DNA from: Martinezella rhizogenes
Lineage (GTDB): Bacteria; Pseudomonadota; Alphaproteobacteria; Rhizobiales; Rhizobiaceae
Length of the DNA: 64,000 nt
Assembly (NCBI RefSeq): GCF_007002745.1
Contig: NZ_SGNY01000013.1
Coordinates: forward strand, 1 to 64,000
Direction: 5' to 3'
Notes under the pieces: model-generated
The model's input: only the letters and a program-made list of their open reading frames with translations
Databases searched by the model: none
What the model was told of the DNA's origin: nothing
Position numbers and translations under genes: made by a program
Shown: positions 7,919 to 17,659 of the stretch, piece after piece
Position numbering within the stretch: the first letter of the stretch is position 1
Layout: every line of letters starts with the position of its first letter

Positions 7919-8959
7919 GTGAGACACGGTGATATTTCCAGCAGCCCCAATACTGTGGGCGTGGCCGTCGTGAACTACAAGATGCCGAGGCTTCACACCC
8001 GCGAAGAGGTACGCGCGAATGCCGAAAAGATCGGAGAGATGATCGTCGGCATGAAGCAGGGCCTGCCCGGGATGGATCTGGTGGTATTCCCTGAGTATTC
8101 GCTTCAGGGGATAATGTATGACGAGCAGGAAATGTATGACACTGCCGCCACGATTCCGGGTGACGAGACCGAAATATTCGCCCGTGCGTGTCGAAAGGCC
8201 AATGTCTGGGGCATATTTTCGCTCACCGGCGAGCGGCATGAGGATCATCCGAAAAAGCCGCCCTACAACACACTTATCCTGATGAACAACAAGGGCGAGA
8301 TTGTCTCGACCTACCGGAAGATCCTGCCTTGGTGCCCCATCGAGGGCTGGTATCCCGGCAGCGCGACCCAGGTCGCCGAAGGACCAAAAGGCCTCAAGGT
8401 CTCGATGATCATCTGCGACGACGGCAATTACCCGGAGATCTGGCGCGACTGCGCGATGAAGGGGGCCGAGCTGATCGTGCGCTGCCAGGGATATATGTAT
8501 CCGGCCAAAGAGCAGCAGGTGCTGATGGCAAAGGCCATGGCCTGGGCAAACAATTGTTACGTCGCAGTTGCCAATGCAACAGGCTTCGATGGCGTCTATT
8601 GCTATTTCGGCCATTCGGCGCTGATCGGCTTCGACGGTCGCACCTTGGGCGAGTGCGGCGAGGAGGAATACGGCATCCAATATGCCCAACTCTCGATCCC
8701 CGAGATCCGCGACGCCCGTGCGAATGATCAGTCGCAGAACCACCTCTTCAAGCTTCTTCACCGCGGATATACCGGGGTCCATGCCGCCGGAGAGGGGGAT
8801 CTGGGCATCGCCGATTGCCCGTTCGAATTCTACAAAACCTGGGTGACGGATGCCAAAAAGGCCCGCCAGCAGGTCGAAGAATTCACCCGCACATCCGTAG
8901 GCGTTGCCAATTGCCCCGTTGGCAGCCTTCCGACCAAAGCCAGGGAAAAGGAAGCTTGA
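7919..8959 (+). CDS. amiE: Aliphatic amidase (acylamide amidohydrolase)
   Basis: A 346-aa nitrilase-superfamily amidase, the same length as Pseudomonas aeruginosa AmiE. The catalytic triad falls at the canonical numbers: Glu59 (FPEYS), Lys134 (TYRKILPW) and Cys166 ([11 protein letters not shown]). A second glutamate in PIEGWYPG (142) is also conserved. The enzyme hydrolyses short aliphatic amides to acid and ammonia in the cytoplasm. The start is GTG at 7919, after an AGAGGAGAG ribosome-binding site. It is followed after 21 bp by amiB, as in the pseudomonad ami operon, but amiC, amiR and amiS are absent. An ABC importer and an AraC regulator take their place. Confidence 0.92.
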   Translation: MRHGDISSSPNTVGVAVVNYKMPRLHTREEVRANAEKIGEMIVGMKQGLPGMDLVVFPEYSLQGIMYDEQEMYDTAATIPGDETEIFARACRKANVWGIFSLTGERHEDHPKKPPYNTLILMNNKGEIVSTYRKILPWCPIEGWYPGSATQVAEGPKGLKVSMIICDDGNYPEIWRDCAMKGAELIVRCQGYMYPAKEQQVLMAKAMAWANNCYVAVANATGFDGVYCYFGHSALIGFDGRTLGECGEEEYGIQYAQLSIPEIRDARANDQSQNHLFKLLHRGYTGVHAAGEGDLGIADCPFEFYKTWVTDAKKARQQVEEFTRTSVGVANCPVGSLPTKAREKEA

Positions 8960-8980
8960 GGCCTCCGCTGAGGGGAGCTG

Positions 8981-10168
8981 GTGCATGCAGTGTCACACAA
9001 GCGCATGAGACGGAGTTCGGAAGACATGCCTTTCCTCAACGACATGCTGGCCGATACCGCAAGGCGGCAGAAAAACGCTGACGCCCTGTGTGCGGAAACA
9101 CGTTCCGTCGAAAACGTGATTGCGACTCATCGGTTGGCGAGCGGGACCGGTCTGAACAGCCGGTTCCAGTTTGATGTCGATATAATCGCAAGCCATCTGC
9201 ACCGCGACATAATCGGACAGGCTGACGCGATTGAGGCGGTAGTCGATATGCTGCGGATAGTCCGCGCCGATATCGCAGATCCACGTCGCCCACTTTACAC
9301 GTCACTTCTGATGGGCCCCACAGGCGTTGGCAAAACCGAACTAGTGCGGGTGCTTGCCCGGGCGATGCATGGCGATGCCGATGCGCTATGCCGGATCGAC
9401 ATGAACACGCTTTCGCAAGAGCATTACGCTGCAGCAATCTCGGGGGCGCCGCCAGGCTATGTCGGATCGAAGGAGGGGCGAACCATCCTCGACCAGGACA
9501 AGATCGAAGGCACCTCCGGCATGCCGGGCATCGTATTGTTCGATGAACTCGAGAAGGCCAGCCCGACCGTGGTGCTGTCTTTGCTGAACGTCTTTGACAA
9601 CGGTATCCTGACGACTGCCTCGGGTGAGCGCACCTACTCCTTCAGAAATGCGATCATCTTCATGACCTCGAACCTTGGTGCCGAGGAGTTGCGCCGGAAG
9701 GCCGAGGCGGAAGAAGGCCCGTTATGGCGAAAGTTCCTGCAACCGGGCAGCCTTCGTGCTCCCGCCAGCGCCATCGCGCAAAAGGCTTTGCTCGGTCGCT
9801 TTCCACCCGAATTCGTCAACCGGATAGACCACATCGATGTCTTCAACTGGATTGACCATGCCTGTATCGACGCCATTGTCGAGCTTGAACTGGAAAAACT
9901 GAACCGTCGTCTCACCCGCCACGAGACGCATATCGAGATTTCGCCGTCCCTCAGAAAATATCTCGCCAAGGAAGGTTTCGACCGCCAGTTCGGTGCTCGA
10001 TCACTGCGGCGAGCAGTTCGACGTTTCGTCGAAATTCCTTTCGCCAGACACCTGTTGTCTGAACCACCCCCGGCAGTTGGGCAGGGCCGTTGCTACATCT
10101 GCGAATTGCGCCAAGGCAGCGTTTCCTTCCGCCAGGTTGCCGGAGAGGGCGACAATAACTTTCGATAG
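8981..10168 (+). CDS. amiB: ClpB-like AAA+ chaperone of the amidase operon
   Basis: A 395-aa single AAA+ module of the Clp/ClpB D2 type. Walker A is GPTGVGKT at about residues 110–117, Walker B is IVLFDELEKA, sensor 1 is FMTSNLGAEEL, and the C-terminal small domain has the sensor-2 arginine region (FDRQFGARSLRRAV). The ClpB N-domain, D1 module and coiled-coil are absent; family length is about 370 aa. Pseudomonas AmiB, encoded directly after amiE, has this architecture. Its exact role is unsettled; a chaperone or energiser for the amidase system has been proposed. Start GTG 8981 (AGGGGAG upstream) or ATG 8984. Confidence 0.85.
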   Translation: MHAVSHKRMRRSSEDMPFLNDMLADTARRQKNADALCAETRSVENVIATHRLASGTGLNSRFQFDVDIIASHLHRDIIGQADAIEAVVDMLRIVRADIADPRRPLYTSLLMGPTGVGKTELVRVLARAMHGDADALCRIDMNTLSQEHYAAAISGAPPGYVGSKEGRTILDQDKIEGTSGMPGIVLFDELEKASPTVVLSLLNVFDNGILTTASGERTYSFRNAIIFMTSNLGAEELRRKAEAEEGPLWRKFLQPGSLRAPASAIAQKALLGRFPPEFVNRIDHIDVFNWIDHACIDAIVELELEKLNRRLTRHETHIEISPSLRKYLAKEGFDRQFGARSLRRAVRRFVEIPFARHLLSEPPPAVGQGRCYICELRQGSVSFRQVAGEGDNNFR

Positions 10169-10333
10169 GTCCCGGTTTGATACCAAGGCTGATACCGGCG
10201 TGTGGCCGCAAGATGATGACTGGGAATACTCAACGGACGCGGGTCTGCCACGCAGAGGCTCTTGGTCCACAATTCAAATAAGCCGACAGTAAGATCGAAT
10301 GTGGAAGGCTACAACAAACCAGAGAGGAATAAA

Positions 10334-11899
10334 ATGTTCAAGAACATCATCGCCACACTTTTTAGCTTAGCCTTAATAACCGACGTCGCGTGGGCCGAGA
10401 CAACCGTTAACGCCGTCATGCACTCGGGGTTACGCGTACTGGACCCTGTCACCTCAACCGCACAGATAACGCGTAATCATGGTTATATGATCTATGACGT
10501 GCTGATCGCGCAGGACGCAAAATTCCAGCCGCAACCACAGATGGCTGACTGGACTGTCTCCGACGACAAACGAACCTACACCTTTGTTTTGCGCGATGGC
10601 TTGAAATTCCACGATGGGCAGCCGGTGACGGCGGCCGATGCAGTAGCCTCTTTGAACCGCTGGGTTCAGAAGGATCCGGGCGGGCAGGTCATCATGGACC
10701 GCACGGAAAAGCTCGACGCTGCCGATGACAAAACCATTACCTGGACCCTCAAGGAGCCTTTCGCTCCCATGCTGGAAATCCTGTCCAAACAATCGACCTT
10801 GGCACCCTTCATCATGCCCGCGCGTGTAGCGAAAACGCCCGTGACCGAGTCGATTTCCGATTACACCGGCTCCGGTCCTTTCATTTTCGTCAAGGATGAA
10901 TTCCAACCCGGCATCAGCGTCACCTATGCCAAGAACAATGACTATGTGCCTCGGAAGGAGCCTGCCGACTGGATGGCCGGCGGCAAGGTGGTGCACGTGG
11001 ACAAGGTGAAGTGGGTGAACATGCCGGACATCCAGACAGCGGTGAATGCGCTGTCGAGCGGCGAGATCGACTATATCGAACAGATGGAAGTCGATCTGGT
11101 ACCGCTGCTGGAAAACGACCCCAATGTCACGGTCGAAATCCGCGAACCGATTGGTATGCAAATCATCGCACGCATGAACTTCCTGCACCCGCCCTTCGAC
11201 AACGTGAAAGTCCGGCAGGCGGCACTCAAGGCAATCTCGCAGGAGCCTGTCCTTGCAGCAATGGTCGGCAATCCGGATTTTTACTCGATCTGCGGCGCAG
11301 TGCTGGGTTGCGGCACCCCATTGGAAAGCGAGACAGGTAGCCAGACGCTGACACAAGGCGGCGGCGTTGAGGAAGCCCGGGCATTGTTGAAAGAAGCGGG
11401 CTACGACGGCACACCGGTCGTATTGCTGGCGCCAACAGATCTGTCGGCGTTGTCAACGCAGCCGGTCGTCATTTCCCAGATGCTGCGTAATGCCGGCTTT
11501 ACCGTCGATCTGCAACCGATGGATTGGCAGACGCTGGTGACGCGTCGTGCCTCGCAGGCAGCTCCGGCCGACGGCGGCTGGAACCTCTTTGCGACCTATT
11601 TGATCGTACCCGAAATCTCCAACCCGATTTCGAACCTGATGCTAAATGGTCGCGGTACCGATGCCTGGTTCGGCTGGCCTACGGACGACAAGATCGAGAC
11701 CCTGAAAAAGGAATACATAGCCGCCACCGACGCCGAGACGCGGAAGGCTGTTGGCGAAAAGATCCAGAAGCATGCGATCGACAACGTCCTGTTGGTGCCG
11801 CTGGGGCAGAATACCCTTCCCCAGGCGAGACAGAAAAGGATCACCGGCATGATCAACTCGCCTGTACCGGTATTCTGGAACCTGCAGAAGGCCCAGTGA
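10334..11899 (+). CDS. ABC importer solute-binding protein, family 5 (Dpp/Opp type)
   Basis: A 521-aa extracytoplasmic solute-binding protein. The signal peptide is MFKNIIATLFSLALITDVAWA with a likely cleavage site after residue 21. The SBP_bac_5 hallmarks follow (GYMIYDVLIAQD, TFVLRDGLKFHDGQPVTAAD). It starts at ATG 10334 after GAGAGGAATAAA. It begins a transport block after a 165-bp gap behind amiB. Family 5 binds peptides, opines, nickel chelates or glycosides; the cargo here may be an amide, by association with amiE. Confidence 0.88.
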   Translation: MFKNIIATLFSLALITDVAWAETTVNAVMHSGLRVLDPVTSTAQITRNHGYMIYDVLIAQDAKFQPQPQMADWTVSDDKRTYTFVLRDGLKFHDGQPVTAADAVASLNRWVQKDPGGQVIMDRTEKLDAADDKTITWTLKEPFAPMLEILSKQSTLAPFIMPARVAKTPVTESISDYTGSGPFIFVKDEFQPGISVTYAKNNDYVPRKEPADWMAGGKVVHVDKVKWVNMPDIQTAVNALSSGEIDYIEQMEVDLVPLLENDPNVTVEIREPIGMQIIARMNFLHPPFDNVKVRQAALKAISQEPVLAAMVGNPDFYSICGAVLGCGTPLESETGSQTLTQGGGVEEARALLKEAGYDGTPVVLLAPTDLSALSTQPVVISQMLRNAGFTVDLQPMDWQTLVTRRASQAAPADGGWNLFATYLIVPEISNPISNLMLNGRGTDAWFGWPTDDKIETLKKEYIAATDAETRKAVGEKIQKHAIDNVLLVPLGQNTLPQARQKRITGMINSPVPVFWNLQKAQ

Positions 11900-11911
11900 T
11901 GCGTCATGCGG

Positions 11912-11928
11912 GGGCGCCAGGAGCGCCC
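11912..11928 (+). other. Intercistronic hairpin after the solute-binding protein
   Basis: GGGCGC-CAGGA-GCGCCC forms a 6-bp GC stem 12 bp after the binding-protein stop, followed by a pyrimidine-rich stretch. Such hairpins often act as partial terminators or RNase barriers that keep binding-protein mRNA in excess over the permease messages. Confidence 0.45.
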
Positions 11929-11956
11929 TTGCCTCTCTTTGAACCGGAGGTTCTCC

Positions 11957-12898
11957 ATGCTAGGTTATATCTTGCGCCGGATTCTGGCCGTGATCCCGGT
12001 CATGTTGCTGGTCGCCGTGTTTGTCTTCGCCCTCCTACGCCTGACCCCCGGGGATCCGGCCGCGATCATCGCCGGCGACCTGGCTGCGCCCGCACAACTC
12101 GAACGCATCCGCGAGGCCATGGGGTTGAACCAGCCGGTGCATATCCAGTTCATTAAATGGATAGGCCAGCTTTTACGCGGCGATATGGGTACTTCTCTAA
12201 TTTCCAATACGCCGGTTTCGTCGATGATCGCAGACCGGATAGGCCCGACCCTGGCAATCGCGTTATTGACCATCATAATGTCGATCTGCATTGCCGTGCC
12301 GATGGGTGTCATCGCCGCATGGAAACATCGCAGCGCTGCCGACTATGCAGTGATGAGCTTTTCGGTGCTGGGCTTCTCGGTTCCGGTCTTCGTGATCGGC
12401 TACGTCTTCATCCTGATCTTTTCGCTGAAACTGGGCTGGTTCCCTGTCCAGGGCTATACATCGATCATCTCCGGGTTCGGGCCTTTTCTGTCCAATGCCT
12501 TCCTACCCGCGCTCACGCTGACCGCAATCTACGTGGCGCTGATCGCCCGGATGACCCGGGCTAACATGCTGGAAGTGATGGGCGAAGACTATATCCGCAC
12601 CGCCAGAGCCAAAGGCGCTCCCGAACGACGCGTGCTGTTCCGCCACGCGCTCAAGAATGCCGCCGTGCCGATCCTCACCGTAATCGGTTCAGGCTTTGCA
12701 CTGCTGATCGGCGGCGTGGTGGTGACGGAAACCGTCTTCAACATCCCTGGCATCGGGCGACTGACCGTCGACGCAATCCTGGCCCGTGATTACCCGGTCA
12801 TTCAGGCGATGATCCTGCTGACCAGTTTCCTATACGTGCTGGTGAACCTGCTAATCGATCTCAGCTACACCTTCTTTGACCCGAGGATCCGTTACTGA
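11957..12898 (+). CDS. ABC permease, DppB type
   Basis: A 313-aa inner-membrane permease with six predicted membrane segments. It starts with the typical MLGYILRRILAVIPVMLLV segment and ends with a DLSYTFFDPRIRY tail typical of DppB. The EAA loop is visible as DYIRTARAKGAPERRVLFRH (cytoplasmic coupling helix). GGAGG lies 6 nt before the ATG at 11957. It overlaps the next gene by one base (TGATG), so the two are translationally coupled. Confidence 0.92.
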   Translation: MLGYILRRILAVIPVMLLVAVFVFALLRLTPGDPAAIIAGDLAAPAQLERIREAMGLNQPVHIQFIKWIGQLLRGDMGTSLISNTPVSSMIADRIGPTLAIALLTIIMSICIAVPMGVIAAWKHRSAADYAVMSFSVLGFSVPVFVIGYVFILIFSLKLGWFPVQGYTSIISGFGPFLSNAFLPALTLTAIYVALIARMTRANMLEVMGEDYIRTARAKGAPERRVLFRHALKNAAVPILTVIGSGFALLIGGVVVTETVFNIPGIGRLTVDAILARDYPVIQAMILLTSFLYVLVNLLIDLSYTFFDPRIRY

Positions 12899-13779
12899 TG
12901 AGGGATAAACTACAAGTACAGCCCGCTTCCGCCACGCAGCCTTTCCTTCGGCTGATCCGCCTGCCCAACCTGGGTCTGACTCCGATGGTTGCCATCGTAG
13001 TGCTGTTGCTGATCGTTGCGGTCACCATTCTGGCACCTTGGATTGCCCCACACGATCCCCTTAGGATGGACCCGCTCGTTCGCTTGAAAGGCCGGATCGA
13101 TGGCCATCCGCTCGGCACGGACAATTTCGGCCGTGATGTCCTCTCGCGCGTGCTGATCGGGGGGCGCCTGTCCCTGGCCATCGGCATCACGACAGCGGTG
13201 GTGGCCGTGTCTTTTGGAATGGTGATCGGCATGATCGCCGGCTTCTTCCGAACCGCAGATGCGGTGATTATGCGGATGATGGATGCATTGATGGCGATCC
13301 CTTCGATCCTGCTGGCCATTGCGCTGGTGGCGCTGAACGGCCCTTCTGTCGGCTCTGTTATCGCCGCCATCACCATCCCTGAAATCCCCCGCGTGGTGCG
13401 CCTTGTCCGGGCCGTCATGCTCGCCGCGCGAGAGGAACCGTATGTCGAGGCCGCCATCGCCCTAGGCTCGTCCATGCCGAAAATTCTCTTCCGACATCTG
13501 ATGCCGAACACGCTTGCACCGCTGATTGTCCAGGGCACTTACATCCTCGCGTCCGGCATACTCACCGAAGCGGTCCTCAGCTTCCTGGGCGCAGGCGTTT
13601 CTACCGAGACGCCAACCTGGGGCAACATCATGGCCGAGGGGCGGATGTTTTTCCGCATCAAACCGGAACTGATCCTCTATCCGGGGCTGATGCTGTCGCT
13701 GTGCATCCTATCGATCAACCTCCTGGGCGATGCAGCACGCGACATGCTGGATCCCCGGCTCAAGAAACGCGCGGGGTAA
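12898..13779 (+). CDS. ABC permease, DppC type
   Basis: A 293-aa permease. It has the DppC-type N-terminal membrane helix and periplasmic loop (WIAPHDPLRMDPLVR, HPLGTDNFGRDVLSRVL). The EAA coupling loop is EPYVEAAIALGSSMPKILFR. The C-terminus DMLDPRLKKR is typical. It overlaps the upstream permease stop by one base and precedes the ATPase gene by 3 bp. Confidence 0.92.
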   Translation: MRDKLQVQPASATQPFLRLIRLPNLGLTPMVAIVVLLLIVAVTILAPWIAPHDPLRMDPLVRLKGRIDGHPLGTDNFGRDVLSRVLIGGRLSLAIGITTAVVAVSFGMVIGMIAGFFRTADAVIMRMMDALMAIPSILLAIALVALNGPSVGSVIAAITIPEIPRVVRLVRAVMLAAREEPYVEAAIALGSSMPKILFRHLMPNTLAPLIVQGTYILASGILTEAVLSFLGAGVSTETPTWGNIMAEGRMFFRIKPELILYPGLMLSLCILSINLLGDAARDMLDPRLKKRAG

Positions 13780-13782
13780 CCA

Positions 13783-15441
13783 ATGCAGTTCAAGTCACGC
13801 AATTTCGACGCCATTCCGTCGGCCCTCTGCGTCGAGGACCTTACGGTTGCTCTGGCCAATTCGAAGCTTCAGGTGCTGAAGGGCATCGATGTCACAATCA
13901 GGCAAGGCGAGACGGTCTGCCTGGTCGGTGAATCCGGATCGGGCAAATCGGTGACCTCGCTGGCCATAATGGGTTTGCTGCCTCAGGCATTGGAGGTGTC
14001 GAAAGGCAAGATTAACCTCCAGGGGCAAAACCTCCTGCCGCTCTCGCAGGCGCAGATGCGGGAGCTTCGCGCGGCCCGCGTAGCGATGATTTTTCAGGAG
14101 CCCATGACGGCGCTCAACCCGGTCCTTCGCATCGGCGATCAAATCATGGAGGTAATGGAGCTTCACACCAACCTGAGCCAGTCCGAGCGCCGCAAACGCG
14201 CCAAGGCAATCATGGAACAGGTCCACCTGCCAGATGTCGATCGCATCTTTCGCAGCTATCCGCATCAGCTGTCGGGGGGGCAGCGTCAGCGAATCATGAT
14301 CGCGATGGCCCTCGTACTCGAACCCGTGTTGCTGATCGCGGACGAACCGACGACCGCGTTGGACGTAACCACGCAAAAGCAGATATTGTTGCTGATCGAC
14401 GAGCTTCAACACAAGCACGGCACTGCCGTGCTGTTCATTACGCATGACATGGGGGTTGTCGCCGAGATAGCCGATACGGTGTATGTCATGAAGCATGGTG
14501 AGGTCGTCGAGCACGGCCAGGCCGAGCAATTGCTGCGCCATCCACGTGAAGACTATACGCGAAAGCTTTTGTCATCGGTCCCAAGCCTTATGCCGCGCGC
14601 GCCACGCAGCGAAGGAGCCGAGGTGGTTCTGTCGGTGGAGCGGCTGAACAAAGTATACGGTGGCGATGGCATTCTCAAAAAGCTTCCGCAGGCCCATGCG
14701 GTAAAAGATGTGAGTTTCACCCTGACGCGCGGGCGGACGCTCGGGATTGTCGGCGAATCCGGCTCCGGCAAATCGACGGTCGCGCGATGCATCATGAGGC
14801 TGATCGACCCGACCTCGGGCCGGGTGGTGCTGGATGGCAGCGATATCGCCAGCCTGTCGCGTGGTGCCTTGCGCCCACATCGCAAAAAGCTTCAGGTTGT
14901 TTTTCAGGATCCAATGCGTTCGCTGAACCCACGCTGGGCCATCGCACAAAGCCTTATCGAGGGACCGTTGAACTACGGTACTTCGTCTTATGATGCGATT
15001 GCGGAGGCGAAGCGCTTGCTGCGCGTCGTCGGCCTGCCCGAGGACGCGATGCGTCGATACCCTCATATGTTCTCCGGGGGCCAGCGACAGCGGATCGCGA
15101 TTGCACGGGCAGTGATGATGCGCCCTAATGTACTGGTCGCTGACGAGGCCGTATCTGCGCTCGATGTTTCGGTTCAGGCGCAGGTCTTGGAGCTATTGGA
15201 TCAGCTTCAGCAGGAGTTCGGGATCGCTATTGTCTTCATTACCCATGATTTGCGGGTCGCCGCCCAGATCTGCGACGATCTGATCGTCATGCAGCGCGGC
15301 GAAGTGGTGGAACAGGGACCAGCAAGCCGCATACTCGGCGCGCCGGCCCACGCATATACTCGCGCCCTGATCGACGCTGCCCCGGGACGAAATTGGGACT
15401 TCCAAAACTTCTGTTCGATGAACGAGGTCCGTATCACTTGA
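13783..15441 (+). CDS. Fused double ABC ATPase (DppD–DppF type)
   Basis: A 552-aa protein with two nucleotide-binding domains in tandem. Domain 1 has Walker A GESGSGKS at about 45–52, signature LSGGQRQR and Walker B LLIADEPTTALDV. Domain 2 has Walker A GESGSGKST at about 324, signature FSGGQRQR and Walker B VLVADEAVSALDV. Each carries an Opp-type C-terminal extension. Many Dpp/Opp systems encode these domains separately; fused versions are common in rhizobia. It energises uptake through the two permeases upstream. Confidence 0.92.
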   Translation: MQFKSRNFDAIPSALCVEDLTVALANSKLQVLKGIDVTIRQGETVCLVGESGSGKSVTSLAIMGLLPQALEVSKGKINLQGQNLLPLSQAQMRELRAARVAMIFQEPMTALNPVLRIGDQIMEVMELHTNLSQSERRKRAKAIMEQVHLPDVDRIFRSYPHQLSGGQRQRIMIAMALVLEPVLLIADEPTTALDVTTQKQILLLIDELQHKHGTAVLFITHDMGVVAEIADTVYVMKHGEVVEHGQAEQLLRHPREDYTRKLLSSVPSLMPRAPRSEGAEVVLSVERLNKVYGGDGILKKLPQAHAVKDVSFTLTRGRTLGIVGESGSGKSTVARCIMRLIDPTSGRVVLDGSDIASLSRGALRPHRKKLQVVFQDPMRSLNPRWAIAQSLIEGPLNYGTSSYDAIAEAKRLLRVVGLPEDAMRRYPHMFSGGQRQRIAIARAVMMRPNVLVADEAVSALDVSVQAQVLELLDQLQQEFGIAIVFITHDLRVAAQICDDLIVMQRGEVVEQGPASRILGAPAHAYTRALIDAAPGRNWDFQNFCSMNEVRIT

Positions 15442-15505
15442 AACGTTTGTCAAGGGCCCGGGTCCTTGGCTTGCGAGAGGAGGAGTAAAGGCATATTTTG
15501 AAAAC

Positions 15506-16324
15506 ATGTTAGCGAACCAGGCATTCTTGTCGCCGGAGCGTGATGCTCGCCTTGCTGTCTATGAATGTGCGAACAGACCGGCAGTCGGGTTTTCGGCGGA
15601 CTATCCGGCCGGGCTGGTCTCGGGAATGCACAGTCACCGGCGTGCGCAACTGATCTATGCAATCTCGGGCGTGATGCGGGTTGAAACGGACAAGGCGTTG
15701 TTCGTCCTGCCGCCGAGCAAAGCACTTCTCCTGTCAGCCGACACTGCGCACTCCATTACGATGGAAGGGTACGTTGCCATGAGGCAGCTATTTCTGAACC
15801 CAGAAACGGCGAGCAGCATGGCCAGTGCACCGAGGGTCATGTCGGTTACGCCTCTTCTGCGCGAGCTTCTCGTAGCGCTTTGCGGTGAGCCGCCCGACTG
15901 GAAGCTGGATGGTCGCGGCAGTCATCTCGTGGCGCTGATCATCGGAGAAATCGCCTGCGCTCGGACACTGCCGACGAAACTGCCCCTGCCGAAAGACCCC
16001 CGCGTCAAAAATCTTGTTCGGGCCATACTGGATTATCCCGGTGATCGCCGCGGCCTCGACATCTGGGCCGATAATCTTGGCGCATCGGCTCGCACGATAG
16101 ACCGGGTATTCCTGCGCGAAACCGGATTGAGCTTTGGGCAATGGCGGCTACAGGCACGCCTGAATGCGGCATTCGTGCTCCTGATGACCGATGGAAATAT
16201 TACCCGCATCGCCGCAGAGGTGGGCTTTGCAAACCCTTCCGCCTTCGGTGTTGCCTTCCGGCGCACCTTTGACTTGACCCCCGGTCAGGCACGAGACCTT
16301 CAGCGCCAGCAACCCGAAGATTGA
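15506..16324 (+). CDS. AraC-family regulator of the amide cluster
   Basis: A 272-aa AraC-family regulator. The N-terminal cupin-type sensor has MHSHRRAQLIYAISGVMRV at about 41–59. The C-terminal double HTH has LGASARTIDRVFLRETG and a second helix region ITRIAAEVGFANPSAFGVAF followed by the typical F..T.G..P tail (FDLTPGQARD). It lies 64 bp after the ATPase on the same strand, so it is the last gene of the cluster. It replaces the AmiR antiterminator of pseudomonads. The 22-bp motifs at both cluster ends are candidate binding sites. Confidence 0.88.
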   Translation: MLANQAFLSPERDARLAVYECANRPAVGFSADYPAGLVSGMHSHRRAQLIYAISGVMRVETDKALFVLPPSKALLLSADTAHSITMEGYVAMRQLFLNPETASSMASAPRVMSVTPLLRELLVALCGEPPDWKLDGRGSHLVALIIGEIACARTLPTKLPLPKDPRVKNLVRAILDYPGDRRGLDIWADNLGASARTIDRVFLRETGLSFGQWRLQARLNAAFVLLMTDGNITRIAAEVGFANPSAFGVAFRRTFDLTPGQARDLQRQQPED

Positions 16325-16327
16325 CTG

Positions 16328-16349
16328 TTTCACGACAGAAATTGTCATT
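16328..16349. promoter_or_regulatory. 22-bp dyad motif at the right end of the amide cluster (copy 2)
   Basis: TTTCAC followed by GACAGAAATTGTC and ATT, 20 of 22 positions identical to 7256–7277. It begins 3 bp after the AraC stop codon. It may serve the downstream GNAT gene, 260 bp away, or mark a cluster boundary. The rest of 16350–16607 shows no recognisable element. Confidence 0.45.
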
Positions 16350-16607
16350 CCCGTCTCAATCTGCTTATGCAATTCTCAAGACGAGAGGGTGCGAGGAACG
16401 AAAACACCTTGCACGGATTGACTAAGATATCCGTTACGCTCGCCACCTTAGGCGCGGATTCGCACGCAAAAGATGTAATGCTCATAGCTGTGGCTGTGGC
16501 TGTAACGGACAGGCCGCGCTAGATGTTTTTATGGTGATCTTTCCCTTCTGAAACGCAACCTAGAATAAACGACTCCGAGGAATTTCCCGGCACTGGAGAG
16601 GATTGGA

Positions 16608-17303
16608 ATGCTAACGGTCGGATTTCAAAAACCACAAAAGCAAGTGATTCAAGGTAGGTCCGTTTCGCTGGTGCCGCTGGTCGCCGCCGATCATGCGGAG
16701 GACTTATTGGTAGCGGCAACGGTGCCAAATCGGCAAGAGAAATACCGTTACCTTGCAGATCTACCGCCTGACACGATCGAAGAAGCCCTAAGCTGGGCGG
16801 AGAAAGCGGAAAAAAGTGAAGATCCTATGTTTTTTGCCGTAATCGATCAGGATACTGGAAAGGCAGTGGGTCGGCAGGCGTTGATGCGGATAGATACGAC
16901 CAATGGCGCGGCGGAAATCGGTAACATTTACTGGGGTCCAGCCATGGCACGGAGTATCAAGGCGACCGAAGCACTCTTTCTCACTATGGAGTATATTTTT
17001 GATAGGCTCGGTTATCGTCGGTTCGAATGGAAATGTGACAATAACAACGAACCGTCAAAAATCGCCGCCAATCGATTTGGTTTTGCCTATGAGGGCCTTT
17101 TTCGACAGCATTTCATTATTAAGGGCAGAAACCGCGACACAGCATGGTTTTCAGTTATCGACAAGGAGTGGCCTTTGCTGAAGACGGCATATCAGATTTG
17201 GCTGGATGACGATAATTTTGACGCTGAGGGAAAGCAAAAGGTGGCCCTTTCCGCTTTGACAGCAAAAGCATTGGGACGAGGAAACCTCCCTTCGCTGGTC
17301 TGA
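16608..17303 (+). CDS. GNAT-family N-acetyltransferase (RimJ/RimL type)
   Basis: A 231-aa protein with the GNAT fold of the RimJ/RimL group: VSLVPLVAADHAEDLL, beta-strand PMFFAVIDQDTGKAVGRQAL, EIGNIYWGPAMARSIKATEA and the C-terminal GFAYEGLFRQHFIIKGRNRD block that is typical of these enzymes. It acetylates an amino group using acetyl-CoA; the substrate is unknown. ATG at 16608 has GGAGAGG upstream. It may belong with the amide cluster through the 22-bp motif, but it has its own long leader. Confidence 0.85.
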   Translation: MLTVGFQKPQKQVIQGRSVSLVPLVAADHAEDLLVAATVPNRQEKYRYLADLPPDTIEEALSWAEKAEKSEDPMFFAVIDQDTGKAVGRQALMRIDTTNGAAEIGNIYWGPAMARSIKATEALFLTMEYIFDRLGYRRFEWKCDNNNEPSKIAANRFGFAYEGLFRQHFIIKGRNRDTAWFSVIDKEWPLLKTAYQIWLDDDNFDAEGKQKVALSALTAKALGRGNLPSLV

Positions 17304-17444
17304 CCCAATACCCACCAAATATCGGGAAGAAGGCAGTGATTACCCCGGATATCCATGTGCGAGGTTTGCAGGTATTACAGCAGCCTAACTCCTTAACTGC
17401 CTGTACATTCGCTGCCAATGCGCCGAATCCCTCGAATGCCGCAT

Positions 17445-17573
17445 TCAAGTCAGTATGAACCGATAGCAGTTGCGGGTCGTCGGGAAACTGCGTGTCTCAG
17501 GAACGTGGTCACAATGCCCGATGACCGCTGCAGCATATGAATCCTTGTGAGTATCGATGCCAAGTAGTGTGCG
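17445..17573 (-). pseudogene. IS110-family transposase N-terminal fragment
   Basis: The minus-strand frame reads RTLLGIDTHKDSYAAAVIG and HCDHVPETRSFPTTRNCYRF. GIDTHKD is the hallmark N-terminal (DEDD, first Asp) motif of IS110 transposases. Only about 40 codons remain. The 140 bp before it (17304–17444) show nothing recognisable. Confidence 0.75.
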
Positions 17574-17659
17574 GGAGGTTGTGCAAAAACCATTGGGGAT
17601 TTGAACGGCCATGGCAGGCTGGTGATGTCCAACGTCACCAACTCCATAGGAGCCCCACC

